Origin: Clostridiales bacterium
GTDB taxonomy: Bacteria > Bacillota > Clostridia > Christensenellales > CAG-314
Length of the DNA stretch: 64,000 nt
Direction: 5' to 3'
NCBI GenBank assembly: GCA_022508375.1
Contig: JAFLVJ010000004.1
Span: 1-64,000, forward strand
Part shown: positions 37,701-52,700 of the stretch, piece after piece
Numbering within the stretch: the first letter of the stretch is position 1
Layout of the letters: each line of letters opens with the position of its first letter
Position numbers and translations under genes: made by a program
Notes under the pieces: model-generated
What the model saw: only the letters and a program-made list of their open reading frames with translations
Database searches by the model: none
Told to the model about the DNA's origin: nothing

Positions 37701-40700
37701 GACAATAAGAAACACACAGCAATATGCGTTGAAGCAGGTTGCGATTTCACGTTGGAACCTGAAAATCATGTAACACAAACAATTGGTAGTGCAACTGTTT
37801 GTAAAAAACCCGGTTGTAACTACGTGTACGTAACCTCATCCGGTGGCGGTGGTGGCGGAAATAACTACTACTACACTATTGAAGGCGATACTTATATTAC
37901 AGAAGATCACCATTACAGTGCTACCGGACCTGTGTCCGACGGTACAACAACTCATACAATTACACTTAGTTGTTCAACTTCAGGATGTTCCAATAAGATT
38001 AAGATTACCATGGGACACGATTGGGGTTTGTGGACAAGTACCAACGCCGGAACACACAGTCGTTCTTGCGTAACATGTACAGGTAACTCTACATATACCG
38101 GAACTTGTACATCTAAACTTGCTGAGTATCAAGTAAACCCGAGTCAACACTGGAAAGAGTGTGACATTTGTAACGGAGTTTACTCCATGGGAGACCATGA
38201 CGATAATGGTGGAATAGTATTTGACCATGCTGCTCACTGGGGCGTATGTTCAACATGCGATCTTGCCGGTGAAAGACAAGTTCATACTTGGAGATTGACT
38301 CAATCGGGTACAACCCACACGTTGAGTTGTACATGCGGATACAGCGAAGCTCACAAAGCTAACTGGAACTATATTACAACAGGTAGTACCACTCACAAGG
38401 CAGAGTGCGTTGAAGTGAACTGTACTGCAACGATAGCAAGTCAACCTCACTGGTGGACAGAGTGGGAAGCTAGCGGTAGCATGCACACCCGTCACTGTAT
38501 TGCTCCGGGTTGTGAACAAACCGAAAAACACCAAGAAGGATTCCCCTCATCAGGTTGGACATCCTATAACTCCGAACTTCACTTCGCTAATTGTTCAAAT
38601 GGTTGCGGACTGAAAGTTTTCAAAGAACACGATTGGTCAACATGGCACGAATACGGTAATGGTCTAAATGACACAGATACCGAAATAAACGGATCACACA
38701 GCCGTGAATGTAGGGCAAGCGGATGCTCTGAATATCAGATGCATAAACTTGTTAACGAATACGGTAAATATCAATATCAACCCTTAACTTGGAAAAATAC
38801 TCAAGATTGGGATTCTGCAAATGGCAGATCTGAAGGCAGACATACCGGCGGATGCACATTTGTAGGCTGTACCGTAACCATAACAGAAGATCACAAATGG
38901 GAAAAATACTGGTCTATCGAAGATGGTAGATTCAATGGAAGTATTGAAAGAGTAACACACGTTCGTTACTGTACAAGTTTGGGATGCATTGCTAAGCAAG
39001 AGCACTTAGAGCGCGATCCCGAAGCAGGTAATTGGACTGACGGCGGAGACATTGGCCACTACGGTCAATGCACTGGTCACATTGGACCTACAGGCGAATG
39101 CTCGATAAGAGTTATCAAAGAGCACGGTATCGGTAACAACTACGGAATTGGCGCCGGATTTACACCCGGAACAGCTAATTACGGATGGACGACGTACGAC
39201 TATAAGGGTATGAATACCCAGTACAGTAAGTCCGAACTTGACTACAAGATTCACGAAAAATTCTGCAAAGTGTGCAAGCACCAAGAAGAGCACGCAGGCG
39301 CAGAGCATAGACCTGACAGCTGGACTGCTGTTGGATTTGAAGACGTTGTTGTTAACAACAGAAACGTTAAGAGAGCACTTGGTCACGAAGGTGTTTGTAC
39401 CTACGGCGACAACTGCGAAGTAATATTCAGAGAATATCACAGAGAAGATCTGTGGGGCGAATGGCAAGTTAGCATTCAAAACGAACACTACAGAGACTGC
39501 GTACTGTGCGGTTACACAGACGTGGACAGCAACCACCCGCCTCAACAGCCAGACTACTGGACAGATCGTAACCCTGCCGGACACGGTGGATACTGCACGT
39601 ATCACTCCGAAGGAGGCACAGGTTGTACATTGATCGTTTTGACCGAGCACACCTATGCAAGCTGGTACGAAGATCCCTACACCGGTAACCACGCAAGAGA
39701 GTGTAAACAATGTATGTACATTGAAATACACTTCCCGCAAACAATAGGCGGTTGGAAGAGCATCAATGATGAGCAACACTCCAGCGCTTGTACCTTCGAA
39801 GGTTGCGAGATCGTAATGGTCAGAAACCACAGCTGGAATGCCGGCTGGTACATCTACGGCGATCAAAATAGCCGTTACTCCATCCACAAGGTAACTTGCG
39901 AAATTTGTGACGAATCATTCGAGCACGATCCTACCGATCCCAATTCCGCTTACCAATGGAACGATTGTTCTCCTATCGGAGCATTGAAACACAGACTCAC
40001 ATGTGACTGTGGTATCAAGCTTGAGGAAGAACACTCCGGTCACTGGGAAGATTGGAAGATGGATTTGAACACCAACACTCACTACAGATACTGCGAAGAC
40101 TGCAGATATATGGCTCAACATAACCCCGGTGAACCTACCGAATGGTATCCCAGAGGTAACGGTCACTACGGCGTATGCTCGGCTGTTGAAGACTGCCACA
40201 TCGAAGTATATGAAGCTCACAACGAAGGTTCTTGGAACGCTTGGTCGTGGGATGGCACACAACACATCAGAACATGTCAAACATGTAAAGCTACCGAAAC
40301 TCACGCGCCCAATGGCAGCTGGACAATAGGTAGTGCAACAACGCACGTTCGTTATTGCTCAATTTGTAAACTGACCGAAACCCACGATATCGTTTGGGGC
40401 GATGCAGTTGATTACACAGTCAATGCACACAGATACACTTGCACATCTTGTGAACTGTTCAAGGACGAGGCTCATAGATGGCTTGACACTGACTGGGAAA
40501 AGACTGAAGATCCTAACGTACATATTCACTACTGTCAAGACGGTTGTGGACGTTCGGAAACTCACACTGCAAATTGGACAAAATATGAATCAATTGATGG
40601 TACCGACACACATAGCAAAACATGTAAGTGCGGTCTAACTCACACAGAAGATCACGTTTGGAGTACAACTTACTCTGTTGAAACAACAGGCGAACACAAG

Positions 40701-43700
40701 TTCGAACACTACAGACAATGTGAACTTTGCTTGGAAAAAGAGTATCATATTCCCGCAATGTCCGATAACTGGACAGGATATGACGCTAAAGAACACTTCT
40801 CTTTGTGCGCAAGCTGCGATATTGGTTTGAAGGAAGCTCACACTTGGACCGCATGGACCACGAGCGATGACGAAACCAAACACGTACGCACTTGTGAAAA
40901 AGAATGTGGCGCTTCGCAAGAACACGTCATCGACTGGCAGTATGAATCCAAGGGTGAAGAAGGTCACCGTCAATACTGCGATGACTGTGACATCGAAAGC
41001 ACAGTAGCTCACGACTCATGGTCCGCATGGGCAACAGACGCTGAAGGTAACCACTTCAAGTTCTGTACAACCTGCGACTACGTTGTATCTCACAAACCTG
41101 TTAATCCTTCTCAATGGAAGAACAGCGAAACAGTAGCAGACAAGCACGAAGGCGTTTGCGCATTCGACGGCGATTGTGACCAGATGATCTATGCTGATCA
41201 CGTTATCCCCGATGACGTTTGGACCGACTGCCATGACGGTATCAATCACCAAAGCGTATGTCTGTACTGCGATGAAACAATTGTTAAACCTCACAGAACT
41301 CAAATGACCGAAGGTGACAATGATAATCACCACATCATTTGTACAGTCTGCGAATACGACAAAGCTGAAGCTCACGTATTAGCAACGGACGACAAGGGCG
41401 AACTCGTTTGGGGTTGGGATGATGAAAATCACTACAACACATGCGAACAATGCTTGCAACACGTTAATGTTGCTAATCACCAACTGAACGGTAACAAGTG
41501 TACAACCTGTACGTATGACAAAGAGTACGCTGCAGACCTTGCTCGCATGAAGCAACTTGCAAAAGACGAAATTGCTATCAAGGTTGAAACTCACCGTATC
41601 AACATTAAGTACAGTGGACTTTCGCAAGATGTAATTAACATTTTGCTTGACGCTATCGACCGCGAAGTTGCAAGAGGCTATGCAGCAATTGACGCAGTAA
41701 CCGATATTACAAAGATTGAAGGCGTTAAGCAAGAATGCCTTGACAACCTTGAACGTATTGCTACATCAAGCGATGCATTGATTGAAGCTGAAAGACAAAA
41801 TGCAAAAGACCGTATCGACGAAACGGTTGAAGCTGCTAACAAGCTGATTGATGCATTTACAGGTATCAACAACGCTATTAAGGCTGCTCGTAAGGCAGGC
41901 GTTAAATCTGTTGCTGACAATGCAAAAGCAGCACTTGACAACGTTAACACAGTTGCAGAGTTTGATGAAATCGTTGCAAAAGCAATTGAAGATATCTATT
42001 ACATAGCATGTTCGACATCCGAACAAGCCGAGGCTGAAATTGCTAAGGAAAAGAGAGTTGATAACATCAGACAAAAAGCTGAAAAGGCTAAGGCTGAAAT
42101 CGACGCTCTGGAAGAGCTGACACCTGAAGAAAGAGATACCTTCAAGCAAATAATTGATGATTTGTGCGATGAAACCATCAAAGCAATCAGAGATACCGTT
42201 CCTGATTACGATGAAATGACTGATGAGGAAATTCAAGCTTACGAAGATCTGCTTGATCAACTTGAGCAACAAGGTATCGACGAAATCAGAGAAGTTGTTA
42301 AAAATCAGCAAAAGAAATCAAGAGCCAAAGTTGCTAACACAGGCGCTAAAGCTGCAAAAGCCGCAAAAGCTTTTGCAGCAGCCGATAAGGCTAAGGCTGC
42401 TTCGAATGGTGACGTTCAAACCTACGCGGATGACGATGACCCGTTTGAAGACGTATTGAAACTTTTAGCAGCAATTAACAACGCTCGTAAGTCTCTCAAT
42501 GACGCAAAAGAAGCTGCTTACAAGATGGTAGCTAACCTTGGACTTTCTGCCGAGGAAAAGGCTAAACGCGAAGGTGATATCGACCTTGCTCACCAAACAG
42601 CATGGGACGGTATGGGCTCCGCTGAAAGTCTTGAAGAAGTAGCACAAAAGCTTTCCGCAGGTAGATTAGCTATCTACGAAGCAGTAGGCGAAGGCATTGA
42701 TGCTAAAGTTGAAGCTGACAGAGCAGACGCTCTTGACGCTATCGCTAAGGCTTTGGAAGAAGCTAAGGCTGCTATCAGCGAAATGAGCGCTCTCAGCCAA
42801 GAAGACAGAGACGCTTTGACAGCACAGGTTGAAGCAACCGCTAAAGAAGCTATAGCTGCTATCAGCGCTTCCATGGACGCAGTAGAAATCTACGCTCTCA
42901 AGGAAACAGCTCTTACATCAATGTCCGAAGTAGTTGCTCTTGCTCAGGCAAAGAACGACGCTTACAACGACCTGAATACGCACGCTCAAGACAGGATTGA
43001 TTACGTTGAATCCCGTGGCAACCTGTACAACAGCGAAAAGAAAGATTTGCAAGATGCAATCCGTGCAGAACTTGAAAGAGCTTTGACTGCAGTTGCTAAC
43101 GCTACATCAGTTAACGACGTAACGAAGGCTTCTGTAAATGCTCAACGCACAATGGACGAAATTGCGGATAGACTGGGTGTAAGTGGACTTGATCCCGTTG
43201 AAGATCCCACGAAGGATCCTAAAGATGACCCCAAATACGATCCCGAAGATCCTAGCGAAATCGTACTTCAAAAAGTAAGAGAAAAAGTAAAGGGCGAACT
43301 TGAAAAGTACGCTCAAGACAGAATTGATCACGTTACTAAGGTCCGCAACGACCTTTACAACAGTGAAAAAGACGAAATCGTAAGTCTTATCACAGCTGAA
43401 TTGTCAAGAGCTTTGGCAGCAGTTGACCTTGCTCAAACGGAAGCCGAAGTTTACAAGGTTCAAGGTCAGTACGAAGCAAGAATGCTTGAACTATCCTTGA
43501 TGCTTGGTAAGAGCGGTGGTGACGAGGTTCTGGATCCCGATGACAGTGATGATCCTGTATATCCCGGCAACCCCGACGACCCCGATCCCAGCGAAATTGA
43601 CATGGAGGCTTTGAGAAGCGCAGCTAAGAAAGAACTCGACGACTATGCTTTCGAGATGAAGAACCATGTAAGCACTCGCAAAGACCTTACAGACGCCGAG

Positions 43701-46700
43701 AAAGAAACACTGTTGCGTAATATCGGTGACGAACTCGAAAGAGGCTATGCCGCTATACTTACAGCAACCAAAGACGAACTTGACGGTGTTGTAAAAGATT
43801 ACAAACAATCTATGTACGACATTGCTCATACGCCGGGCGAAAAAGATCCCGACAAGGATCCCGATGAACCCAGCGGAGTTGAAATCCAAGAAGCAAAGAA
43901 CAAGGCTAAGAAAGATCTTGCAGACTACGCTGAAGCTAAGAAAGCTGAAATCGACGCCCGCAATGACCTTTACAACAGTGAAAAGGAATCCCTCAAGAAG
44001 GATATCGAAGCCGAACTTCAAAGAGCATACGCTTCAGTTGACAGCGCTGAGACCATGAAGGAAATCGAGATGGCTACAGCTAACTCGAAAGCCAAGATGG
44101 ACGAAATCGCTAAAACTCCTGGTGTAAGCGGTGGTAATGTTGTTCCCGATCCCACGAAGGATCCCAAAGATGACCCCAATTACAACCCTGACAAACCCAG
44201 TGACGTTGAACTTTCCCGCATCAAGAGCGATGCTAAGAAAGAACTCAAAGAATACGCTGAAGGTCTCAAGGTTGGTATCGACGGACGTGAAGACCTTTAC
44301 AATCAGGAAAAAGAAGACCTGAAGAAGCTCATCGACGAAGAACTTCTCAGAGCTTACGATGCAGTTGACCTTGCTACAACCGAAAATGAAGTTAAGGGCG
44401 CAGTTTCCAAGTACAAGTCCATCATGGACGAAATTGCTTCCAGACTTGGTGAAAGCGACGGTAAACCTGTTGATCCTGACGACGGTCCGAGAAACGACCC
44501 CAACGTTCCTAGTGAAATCGACATCGAAGAAGCTAGAAGCGCAGCTAAGAAAGAACTTGCCGAGTATGCTTACGACAAGAAAGCAGATATCGACAACCGT
44601 AAAGATCTTACCGACGAAGAAAAAGAAACTCTCAAGAGCAATATTGACGCTGAACTTGAAAGAGCTTACGGTCTGATCAATGCAGCAGAAGACAAGGAAG
44701 CTATTGATAAAACAGTAGCAGATTCTAAAGCTAGAATTGACGACTATGCTAATGCACAAGGTAAGAGCAAGGGTAAAGACGTATTCAACGAAAAGGCAAA
44801 GGAAGACGCTAAGGAAGAACTTGGCAACTATGCTGAATCCAAGAAAGACGAAATTGACGCTCGTGAAGATCTGACAAACGAAGAGAAGGATATTCTCAAG
44901 GGTGCAATCGATGACGAGTTGGCAAGAGCACTTGAAGCAGTAGAGAACTCCACCAACATGAGAGAACTCGAAGAAGCTGTTGAAGGCGCAAAGGCTACTT
45001 TCGACGATATTGCAAGTTCCAAGGGTAAACATCCCGGTGGTCAACCTGTTCCCGATCCTGAAGAACCTTACCAACCCGATCCTAAAAACCCAACTGACGT
45101 TGATCTTGTAAATGCAAAGAACGACGCTAAGAAGGAACTTGCAGGACACGCACAAGGCGTTAAGGACGCTATTGACGCTCGTGAAGACATCTACAACAGT
45201 GAAAAAGAAGACCTCAAGGCACTTGTTGACGAGGAACTTGCAAACGGCTATGCTGCAATAGAAGAGGCTACAACGCTCGACGGAGTTGCTTCTGCTAAAC
45301 AAGCAAGCATGGATGAAATGGACAGAATCGGCAAGATGAAGGGTGTTAATCCCTCTGACGATCCTGTTGACGATCCTTCCGGTGATCCCGAAGATCATCC
45401 CGATGGAGTACATCCCAACGAAATCGAACTTGAAGTAGCTAAGAGCGAAGCTAAGAAAGAAGTTGAAGACTTTGCTTACGAAAAGAAAGCTGAAGTTGAC
45501 GCTCGTAATGACCTGACGAATGCTGAAAAAGACATTCTCAAGAAGGCTATCGACGAAGCAACAAAAGAAGCTCTCGAAGAAATCGAAAAAGCTGAGTCCA
45601 TGACGGAAATCGAAAAAGCAGTAGATGAAGCTAAGTCCAAGCTTGACGAAATTTCTAAGACTTTGGGCGAGAGCAAGGGCGAACCTGTTCCCGATCCCGA
45701 TGCACCTCATGTTCCTAACCCCAATGATCCCAGTGGCGTTGATCTTGTAGAGGAACAAAGCAAAGCGAAACAAGCTCTTGAAGAGCACGCTGCAGCTAAG
45801 AAAGCAGCTATTGACGCTCGCGATGACCTTTACAACAAGGAAAAGGAAGATCTCAAGAACCTTATCGACCAAGAACTTGCTAACGGTTATAATGCTATCG
45901 ATAGCGCTAAAACCTTCGATGACATTGCTTCCGCTAAACAAGCAAGCATGGACGAAATGGACAGAATCGCTGACTTGGAAGGCGTAAGCAAGGGCGAAAA
46001 AGTTGAACATCCCGAAGATGATCCTGCAAATCACCCCACGGACGACCCCAATCCCAGCGAAGCTGAACTTGAAGCAGCTAAGGGCGCAGCTAAGAAAGAA
46101 CTTGACAACTTTGCTTACGAAAAGAAGCAAGAAGTTGACGATCGTAAAGATTTGACGGCAGAAGAGAAAGAAGATCTCAAGAGCCGTATCGATCAAAAAG
46201 CGGCAGACGCTAAGTCTGAAATCGAATCCGCAACGGATCTTAGCACGATTGACGAAACCGTTTCCAAAGCTAAGAAAGAAATGCAAGACATTTCCGAAGA
46301 ACTTGGCGCAAGTCAAGGCGGTGAAGTAATCACTCCTCCCGAAAAGCCCGAGGATCCTAGCGAAGTAGAGCTTGCAAAAGCAAGAAACGACGCTAAGAAC
46401 GACGTTTTGGCTGCTGCTGACAAAGCAAAAGAAACAATCAAGAACCGTACGGATCTTACAAACGCTGAAAAAGAGATCCTTACAAAGGCAATCGACGACG
46501 AGCTTGCAAGAGCTTATGACGCAATCGACAATGCAACAACTGTAGAAGACATCCAAAAAGCTGCTGATAAAGCAAAGGCTAAGATGGAAGAAATTGCAGG
46601 CACTGAGGGTAAGTATCCTGAAGGACCGTTTGATCCCGATGAACCCCACGTTCCCAGCAATCCTCCCACAGGCGTAGATATTGTTGACGCTCAAAACACA

Positions 46701-49700
46701 GCTAAGAAAGAACTTGAAAAGCACGCCGAAGGAATGAAGACCTATATCGACGAACGTAAAGACCTTTACAACAAGGAAAAAGAAGATCTCAAGAAGAGCA
46801 TCGACGATGAACTTGAAAGAGGTTACGGTGCAATCGATAGAGCTACAAATCCCGATGACATCATAGCAGCTCGCGATGCAAGCAAGGCTAAGATGAACGA
46901 CATTGCTGACACACTCGGTGTAAGCGGTGGTAAAGAAGTTGATCCCGAAGGCGACCCCGAAAAGGATCCCAACTACGACCCCGAAAAACCCAGCGATATC
47001 GAACTTAAAGCAGCTAAGAACGCAGCTAAGGGAGAACTTGAAGAGTTCGCTTACGAGAAGAAAGACGAAATCGACAAACGTGAAGACCTGTCCAACAAGG
47101 AAAAAGAAGTTCTTAAAAAGGCTATTGACGACGAACTTGACAGAGCTTATGACGAAATCGACAACGCTACAACCGTAAGAGAAATTGAAAAAGCGGTTAC
47201 CGCTGCAAAGGAAAACATTACGGATATTGCCAATGCTCAAGGTGAAACCAAGGGCGAACCCGCAGATCCCGATGCTCCTTACAATCCGGATCCCACCGAT
47301 CCCAGTGATCCCAGCGACGTTCAAATTGTTGACAAGAAGAACGACGCTAAGAAGCAACTTGCACAACACGCTGCAGATAAGAAGACGCACATCAATGGAC
47401 GTCTCGACCTGTACAACAGCGAAAAGGCAACGCTTTGCGACCTCATCGATGACGCACTTGCAAGAGGTTACGCTGCAATTGACGCAGCTGCAACTATTGA
47501 TCAAATCAACAGTGCAGTGACCGAAAGCAAGGCCGAAATGGATAAGATTTCCACAACTCTGGGCGTAAGCAAAGGCTCAACAGTTATTCATGATGACCAA
47601 GATCCTTCAACCGATCCGAAGTACGATCCCGATCATCCCAGTGACGTTGAACTTCTTGCGGAAAGAAACGCTGCTAAGAAGGAGTTGGAGGAATACGCTT
47701 ACGACACGAAGAAAGCAATCGATGAACGTAACGACCTTACCAACGAGGAAAAGGAAACCCTTAAGTCCGCTGTTAACGACGAGCTTGCAAGAGCTTACAA
47801 CACAATCGACGCAGCTACGACCGACAAGGAAATAGAAATCGCTGTATCCAATGCAAAGGATAACATGGATGCTATTGCCAAGGCACAAGGTCAAAGCAAG
47901 GGACAATACGTTCCCGTTCCGGAAGATCCCGAAGATCCGAAAAACCCCGGTGCAGGAAGCGAAGAACCCAGTGAAGTAGATCTTGTTGAAGCAAAGAATG
48001 CCGCTAAGAAAGAACTCAAGGAATTTGCCGACGGTCTCAAGGCAGCAATCGATGCACGCGACGATCTGTACACAAGCGAAAAAGAAGAACTCAAACAACT
48101 TATTGACAACGAGCTTGCAAGAGCTTACGAAGCAGTAGAGAACGCTACCAGCGAGGAAGAGATAGCTAAAGCTGTTGACAACTACAAAGATACTATGGAA
48201 GCAATTTCCAAGAAACTTGGTAGAAGCAACGGAAAAGAAGTTACCGATCCCGATAACACTCTCAGTCCCGAATATCCTCCCAGAGAACCCAGTAATCCCA
48301 GTGAGATTGATTTCGAAAAAGAGAGAAACGCTGCTAAGAAAGAGCTTGAAAGTTACGCTTACGACAAGAAAGCAGAAATCGACGAGCGCGTTGACCTTAC
48401 AAACGCTGAAAAAGAAATCCTCAAGGACAGTATCGACGCCGAACTTGAAAGAGCCTACAATGCTATTAACGACGCTGAAACTCAAGAAGAGATCAAGTCC
48501 GCAGTAAGCAAGGCTAAGTCAAACATGGACGATATTGCAAGTTCCGAGGGTAAGTATCCCGGCGGTCAACCGGTACCCAACCCCGATGAACCTTTCGTAC
48601 CCGATCCTAATAATCCGACAGAAGTTGAACTTCAACAAGCTAAGAGCAATGCGAAGGACGAACTCAAGGATTACGCTGACGCTAAGAAAGATTATCTCGA
48701 CAACCGTACCGACCTTACAGACGCTGAAAAAGACGAGCTGAGAGACGCAATCGACGACGAACTTCAAAGAGCTTACGAAGCTATCGAAGACGCATCAACA
48801 CTCAAAGATATCGAAAAGGCAGTTTCCAAAGCAGAAGCTAGCATGGACGAAATCGCTACTGCCGAAGGCAAGAGCAAAGGTGAAGATGTCTTCAACGAAA
48901 AAGCTAAAGAGCTTGCTAAAGAAGAAGTTGCTGAGTATGCTGAAGCAAAGAAAGCTGAAATCGACGAGCGCACAGACCTCACCGATGCAGAGAAACAAAT
49001 TCTCAAAGATGCAATCGATGCTGAAGTTGAAAGAGCAAATGAAGCAATCGACAGAACAACGAATCTGAGAGAAATCGAAGAAGCAGTTGAAAACGCTAAG
49101 TCCAAGATGGACAATATCGCTGAATCCGAAGGCGAAAGCAAGGGACAACCTGTTGATCCGAGTAAACCTTACGATCCGGATCCCGAACAACCAACGGATG
49201 TTGATCTTGTAAAGGCTAAAGACGAAGCAAAAGACGCAGCAAAACAAAAAGCTGAACAAGTCAAGAAGGAAATCGACAAGCGCGACGACCTGTATGACAG
49301 CGAAAAAGAAGACCTCAAGAGACTCGTTGACGAGGCACTTGAAGCCGGCTATGACGCAATTGACGAAGCTACAACTCCCGAAGAAGTCAAGAAAGCTGAG
49401 GAAGATCTTGAAGCAGAACTTGAAAGAATCGGCAAACTGAAGGGTGTAAATCCCGGTGACGATCCTGTTGATGATCCTACAAAGGATCCCGAAACAGATC
49501 CCGATAACCCCAGCGACATTGAACTTGAAATAGCTAAGAGCGACGCTAAGAAAGACGTTAAAGATTACGCTCACGACAAGAAAGCAGAAATCGACGAACG
49601 TAGAGACCTTACGGATGAAGAAAAGCAAACTCTTAAAGACGCTATTGACGCCGAAGTTGAAAGAGCACTTGACGCTGTTGACGCAGCAGAGACCATGACG

Positions 49701-52700
49701 GAAGTCAACAAGGCTCGTGACGAATCCAAGTCAATCATCGACGACATCGCAAGCTCAAAGGGCGCAAGCAAAGGTGACGACGTAGCTAACGAAAAAGTCA
49801 AGGAAGACGCTAAGAACGAACTTGGTGACTACGCTGAAGCTAAGAAAGCTGAAATCGAAAGACGTAAAGACCTCACAAACGAAGAGAAGAAGGTTCTCGA
49901 GGACGCTATTGACGAAGAACTTCAAAGAGCACTCGACGCAATCGAAAACTCAACGAATATGAGAGAGTTGGAAGAAGCAGTCGAAAACGCTAAATCCAAC
50001 ATCGACGATATCGCTAAATCGCAAGGCGCAAGCAAAGGCGAAAACGTAACCGATCCGGATGCTCCGCGCAATCCCGATCCTAACAACCCAACCGACGTAG
50101 ATATCGTTGAACAAAAGAGCCAAGCTAAGAAAGATCTGGAAGCTAAGGCAGAAAAAATCAAGGAAGCTATCGATAAGCGTGACGACCTGTATGACAGCGA
50201 GAAAGAAGATCTCAAGAAACTTGTAGATGAAGCGCTTGCAGAAGGTTACGAAGAAATCGAAAAGGCTACAACCCCCGAAGAAATTAAGCAAGCTAAGGAA
50301 GATGCTGAAGCAGAGCTTGAAAGAATCGGTTCCTTGAACGGTGTAACCGATGGCGAACCTCTCGGTGACAAAGATCCTTCCGACGATCCCACAAAGGATC
50401 CCGATAAAGATCCCGAAACTCCGAGCGAAATCGAATTTGAAACTGCTAAGAGCGAAGCTAAGAAAGACGTTGAAGACTTCGGCTACGAAAAGAAGAAGGA
50501 AATCGACAAGCGTACAGATCTTACCAACGAAGAGAAGGAAATCCTCAAGGATGCTATCGACGACGAAGTTGAAAGAGCACTTGAAGCAATCGAAAGTGCT
50601 GAATCTCAAACCGAGATTGACAGAGTTGTAGATGCTGCTAAGGGCAAGATTGACGAAATCTCTAAGGCTCAAGGCGAAAGCAAGGGCGATGACGTAACCG
50701 ATCCCGACGCTCCGCGCAACCCCGATCCTAACAATCCTAGCGACGTTGATTTGGTTGAGAAAAAGAACGACGCTAAGAAAGATCTGGAAGCTAAGGCAGA
50801 AGAAATCAAGGAAGCTATCGACAAGCGTGACGACCTGTATGACAGCGAAAAAGAAGATCTCAAGAAACTTGTAGATGAAGCGCTTGCAGAAAGTTACGAC
50901 GAAATCGACAAGGCTACAACCCCCGAAGAAATTGAGCAAGCTAAGCAAGATGCTGAAGCAGAGCTTGAAAGAATCGGTTCCTTGAACGGTGTAACCGATG
51001 GCGAACCTCTCGGTGACAAAGATCCTTCCGGCGATCCCTCAAAGGATCCCGACAAAGATCCCGAAACCCCGAGCGATATCGAACTTGAAACTGCTAAGAG
51101 CGAAGCTAAGAAAGATCTAGACAACTTTGCTTACGAAAAGAAACAAGAAGTTGACGAACGTACTGACCTTACGGAAGAAGAGAAGCAAGAATTCAAAGAC
51201 CGTATCGATCAAACACTTGCAGAAGCTAAAGATGCAATCAACGGCGAAACTGATATCGATAAGATTGACGACATCGTTAATGGTGCAAAAGGAAGCATGC
51301 AAGACATTGCCGAAGAAAAAGGTGCAAGTGGCGGACAAGACGTTCCTCAACCCGAACAACCCGAGGATCCTAGCGACGTTGATCTTGTAGCTAAGAAAAA
51401 CAACGCTAAGAAAGAACTTGCTGAATACTCCGAGCAGATGCTCGATAAACTGGAAGAACGCAACGACCTATACGACAGCGAAAAGGCAGCTCTCAGAGAC
51501 CTTATCGAAAAAGAACTTGCAAACGGTTACGCTGCAATCGAAGCAGCTACAACTTCCGAAGGCATAGATGAAGCGTTGGAAGCAAGCAAGAAGGAAATGA
51601 AGAGACTTGCTGCCGAAGTCAAGGGTGTCAGCGACGGTCAACCCGTTCCCGATTCTTCCAAGAATCCCGATGATTACCCCGGCGGAGTACATCCCAGTGA
51701 AGTAGAACTCGAAACTGCTAAGGGCGAAGCTAAGAGCGAACTTGATAACTTTGCTTACGAAAAGAAGCAAGAAGTTGACCAACGTGACGACCTTACGGAT
51801 GAAGAGAAGCAAGATCGCAAAGACCGTATTGATGAAGAGCTTAAAAAGGCTAAGGATGCAATCGGTCAGGAAACGGATATCGACAATATTGACGATATCG
51901 TTAAGAACGCTAAAGATACGATGCAAGACATCTCCGAAGAACTCGGTGAGAGCGGTGGCGAACCCATTCCTCAACCCGAAGAACCCGAGGAAGATGATCC
52001 TACCGAAGTAGAACTTATCAAGGCTAAGAAACAAGCTAAGCAAGAACTGGAAGAGTACGCAGAAGGCAGAAAGTCCATTATCGACGGTCGTGACGACCTG
52101 TACGACAGCGAAAAAGAAGCTCTCAAGAAACTCATCGATGAAGAATTGGCAAGAGCTTGTGAAGCTGTAAACGCTGCTGAAACCATTAAGGAAGTAGGCA
52201 AAGTACAAGGCAAGTACGAAGCTAACATGGACGCTATCGCTTCCAGACTCGGTGTATCGCAAGGCGAACACGTTGACGATCCTACCAAGGATCCCAGCGA
52301 AGATCCCAAACACGATCCCGAAGATCCCAGTGAAGTAGAACTTGAAAAAGCTAAGAGCGAAGCTAAGAAAGAACTTGAAGACTTCGTTTATGACAAGAAG
52401 CAAGAAGTAGATGCTCGCAAAGACTTGACAGACGCTGAGAAGGAAATTCTTAAGGATAACATCGATCAAGAACTTGAAAGATATTACGACGTCATCAACA
52501 ATGCTGACTCCGAAGAAGAAATCGAACAAGCGCTTGAAGATGCTAAGAAGTCCATCGACGATATGTCCAAGGCTAAAGGCGCAAGCAAGGGCAGTGAGGA
52601 TATTGATCCCAGCGCTCCGTATGTTCCCGATCCGGAAGATCCCAGCGACATCGATATCATAGAAGCTAGAAACGAAGCCAAGAAAGAACTTGAAAAACAA

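Noticed and set aside
44034..47504. A 1156-codon open frame on the minus strand inside the giant gene, and several others nearby
   Set aside because: These are antisense shadows. The repeats use GAA, AAG, GAC and GCT codons so regularly that the opposite strand lacks stops; the translations are low-complexity Phe/Val/Ser strings without start signals.
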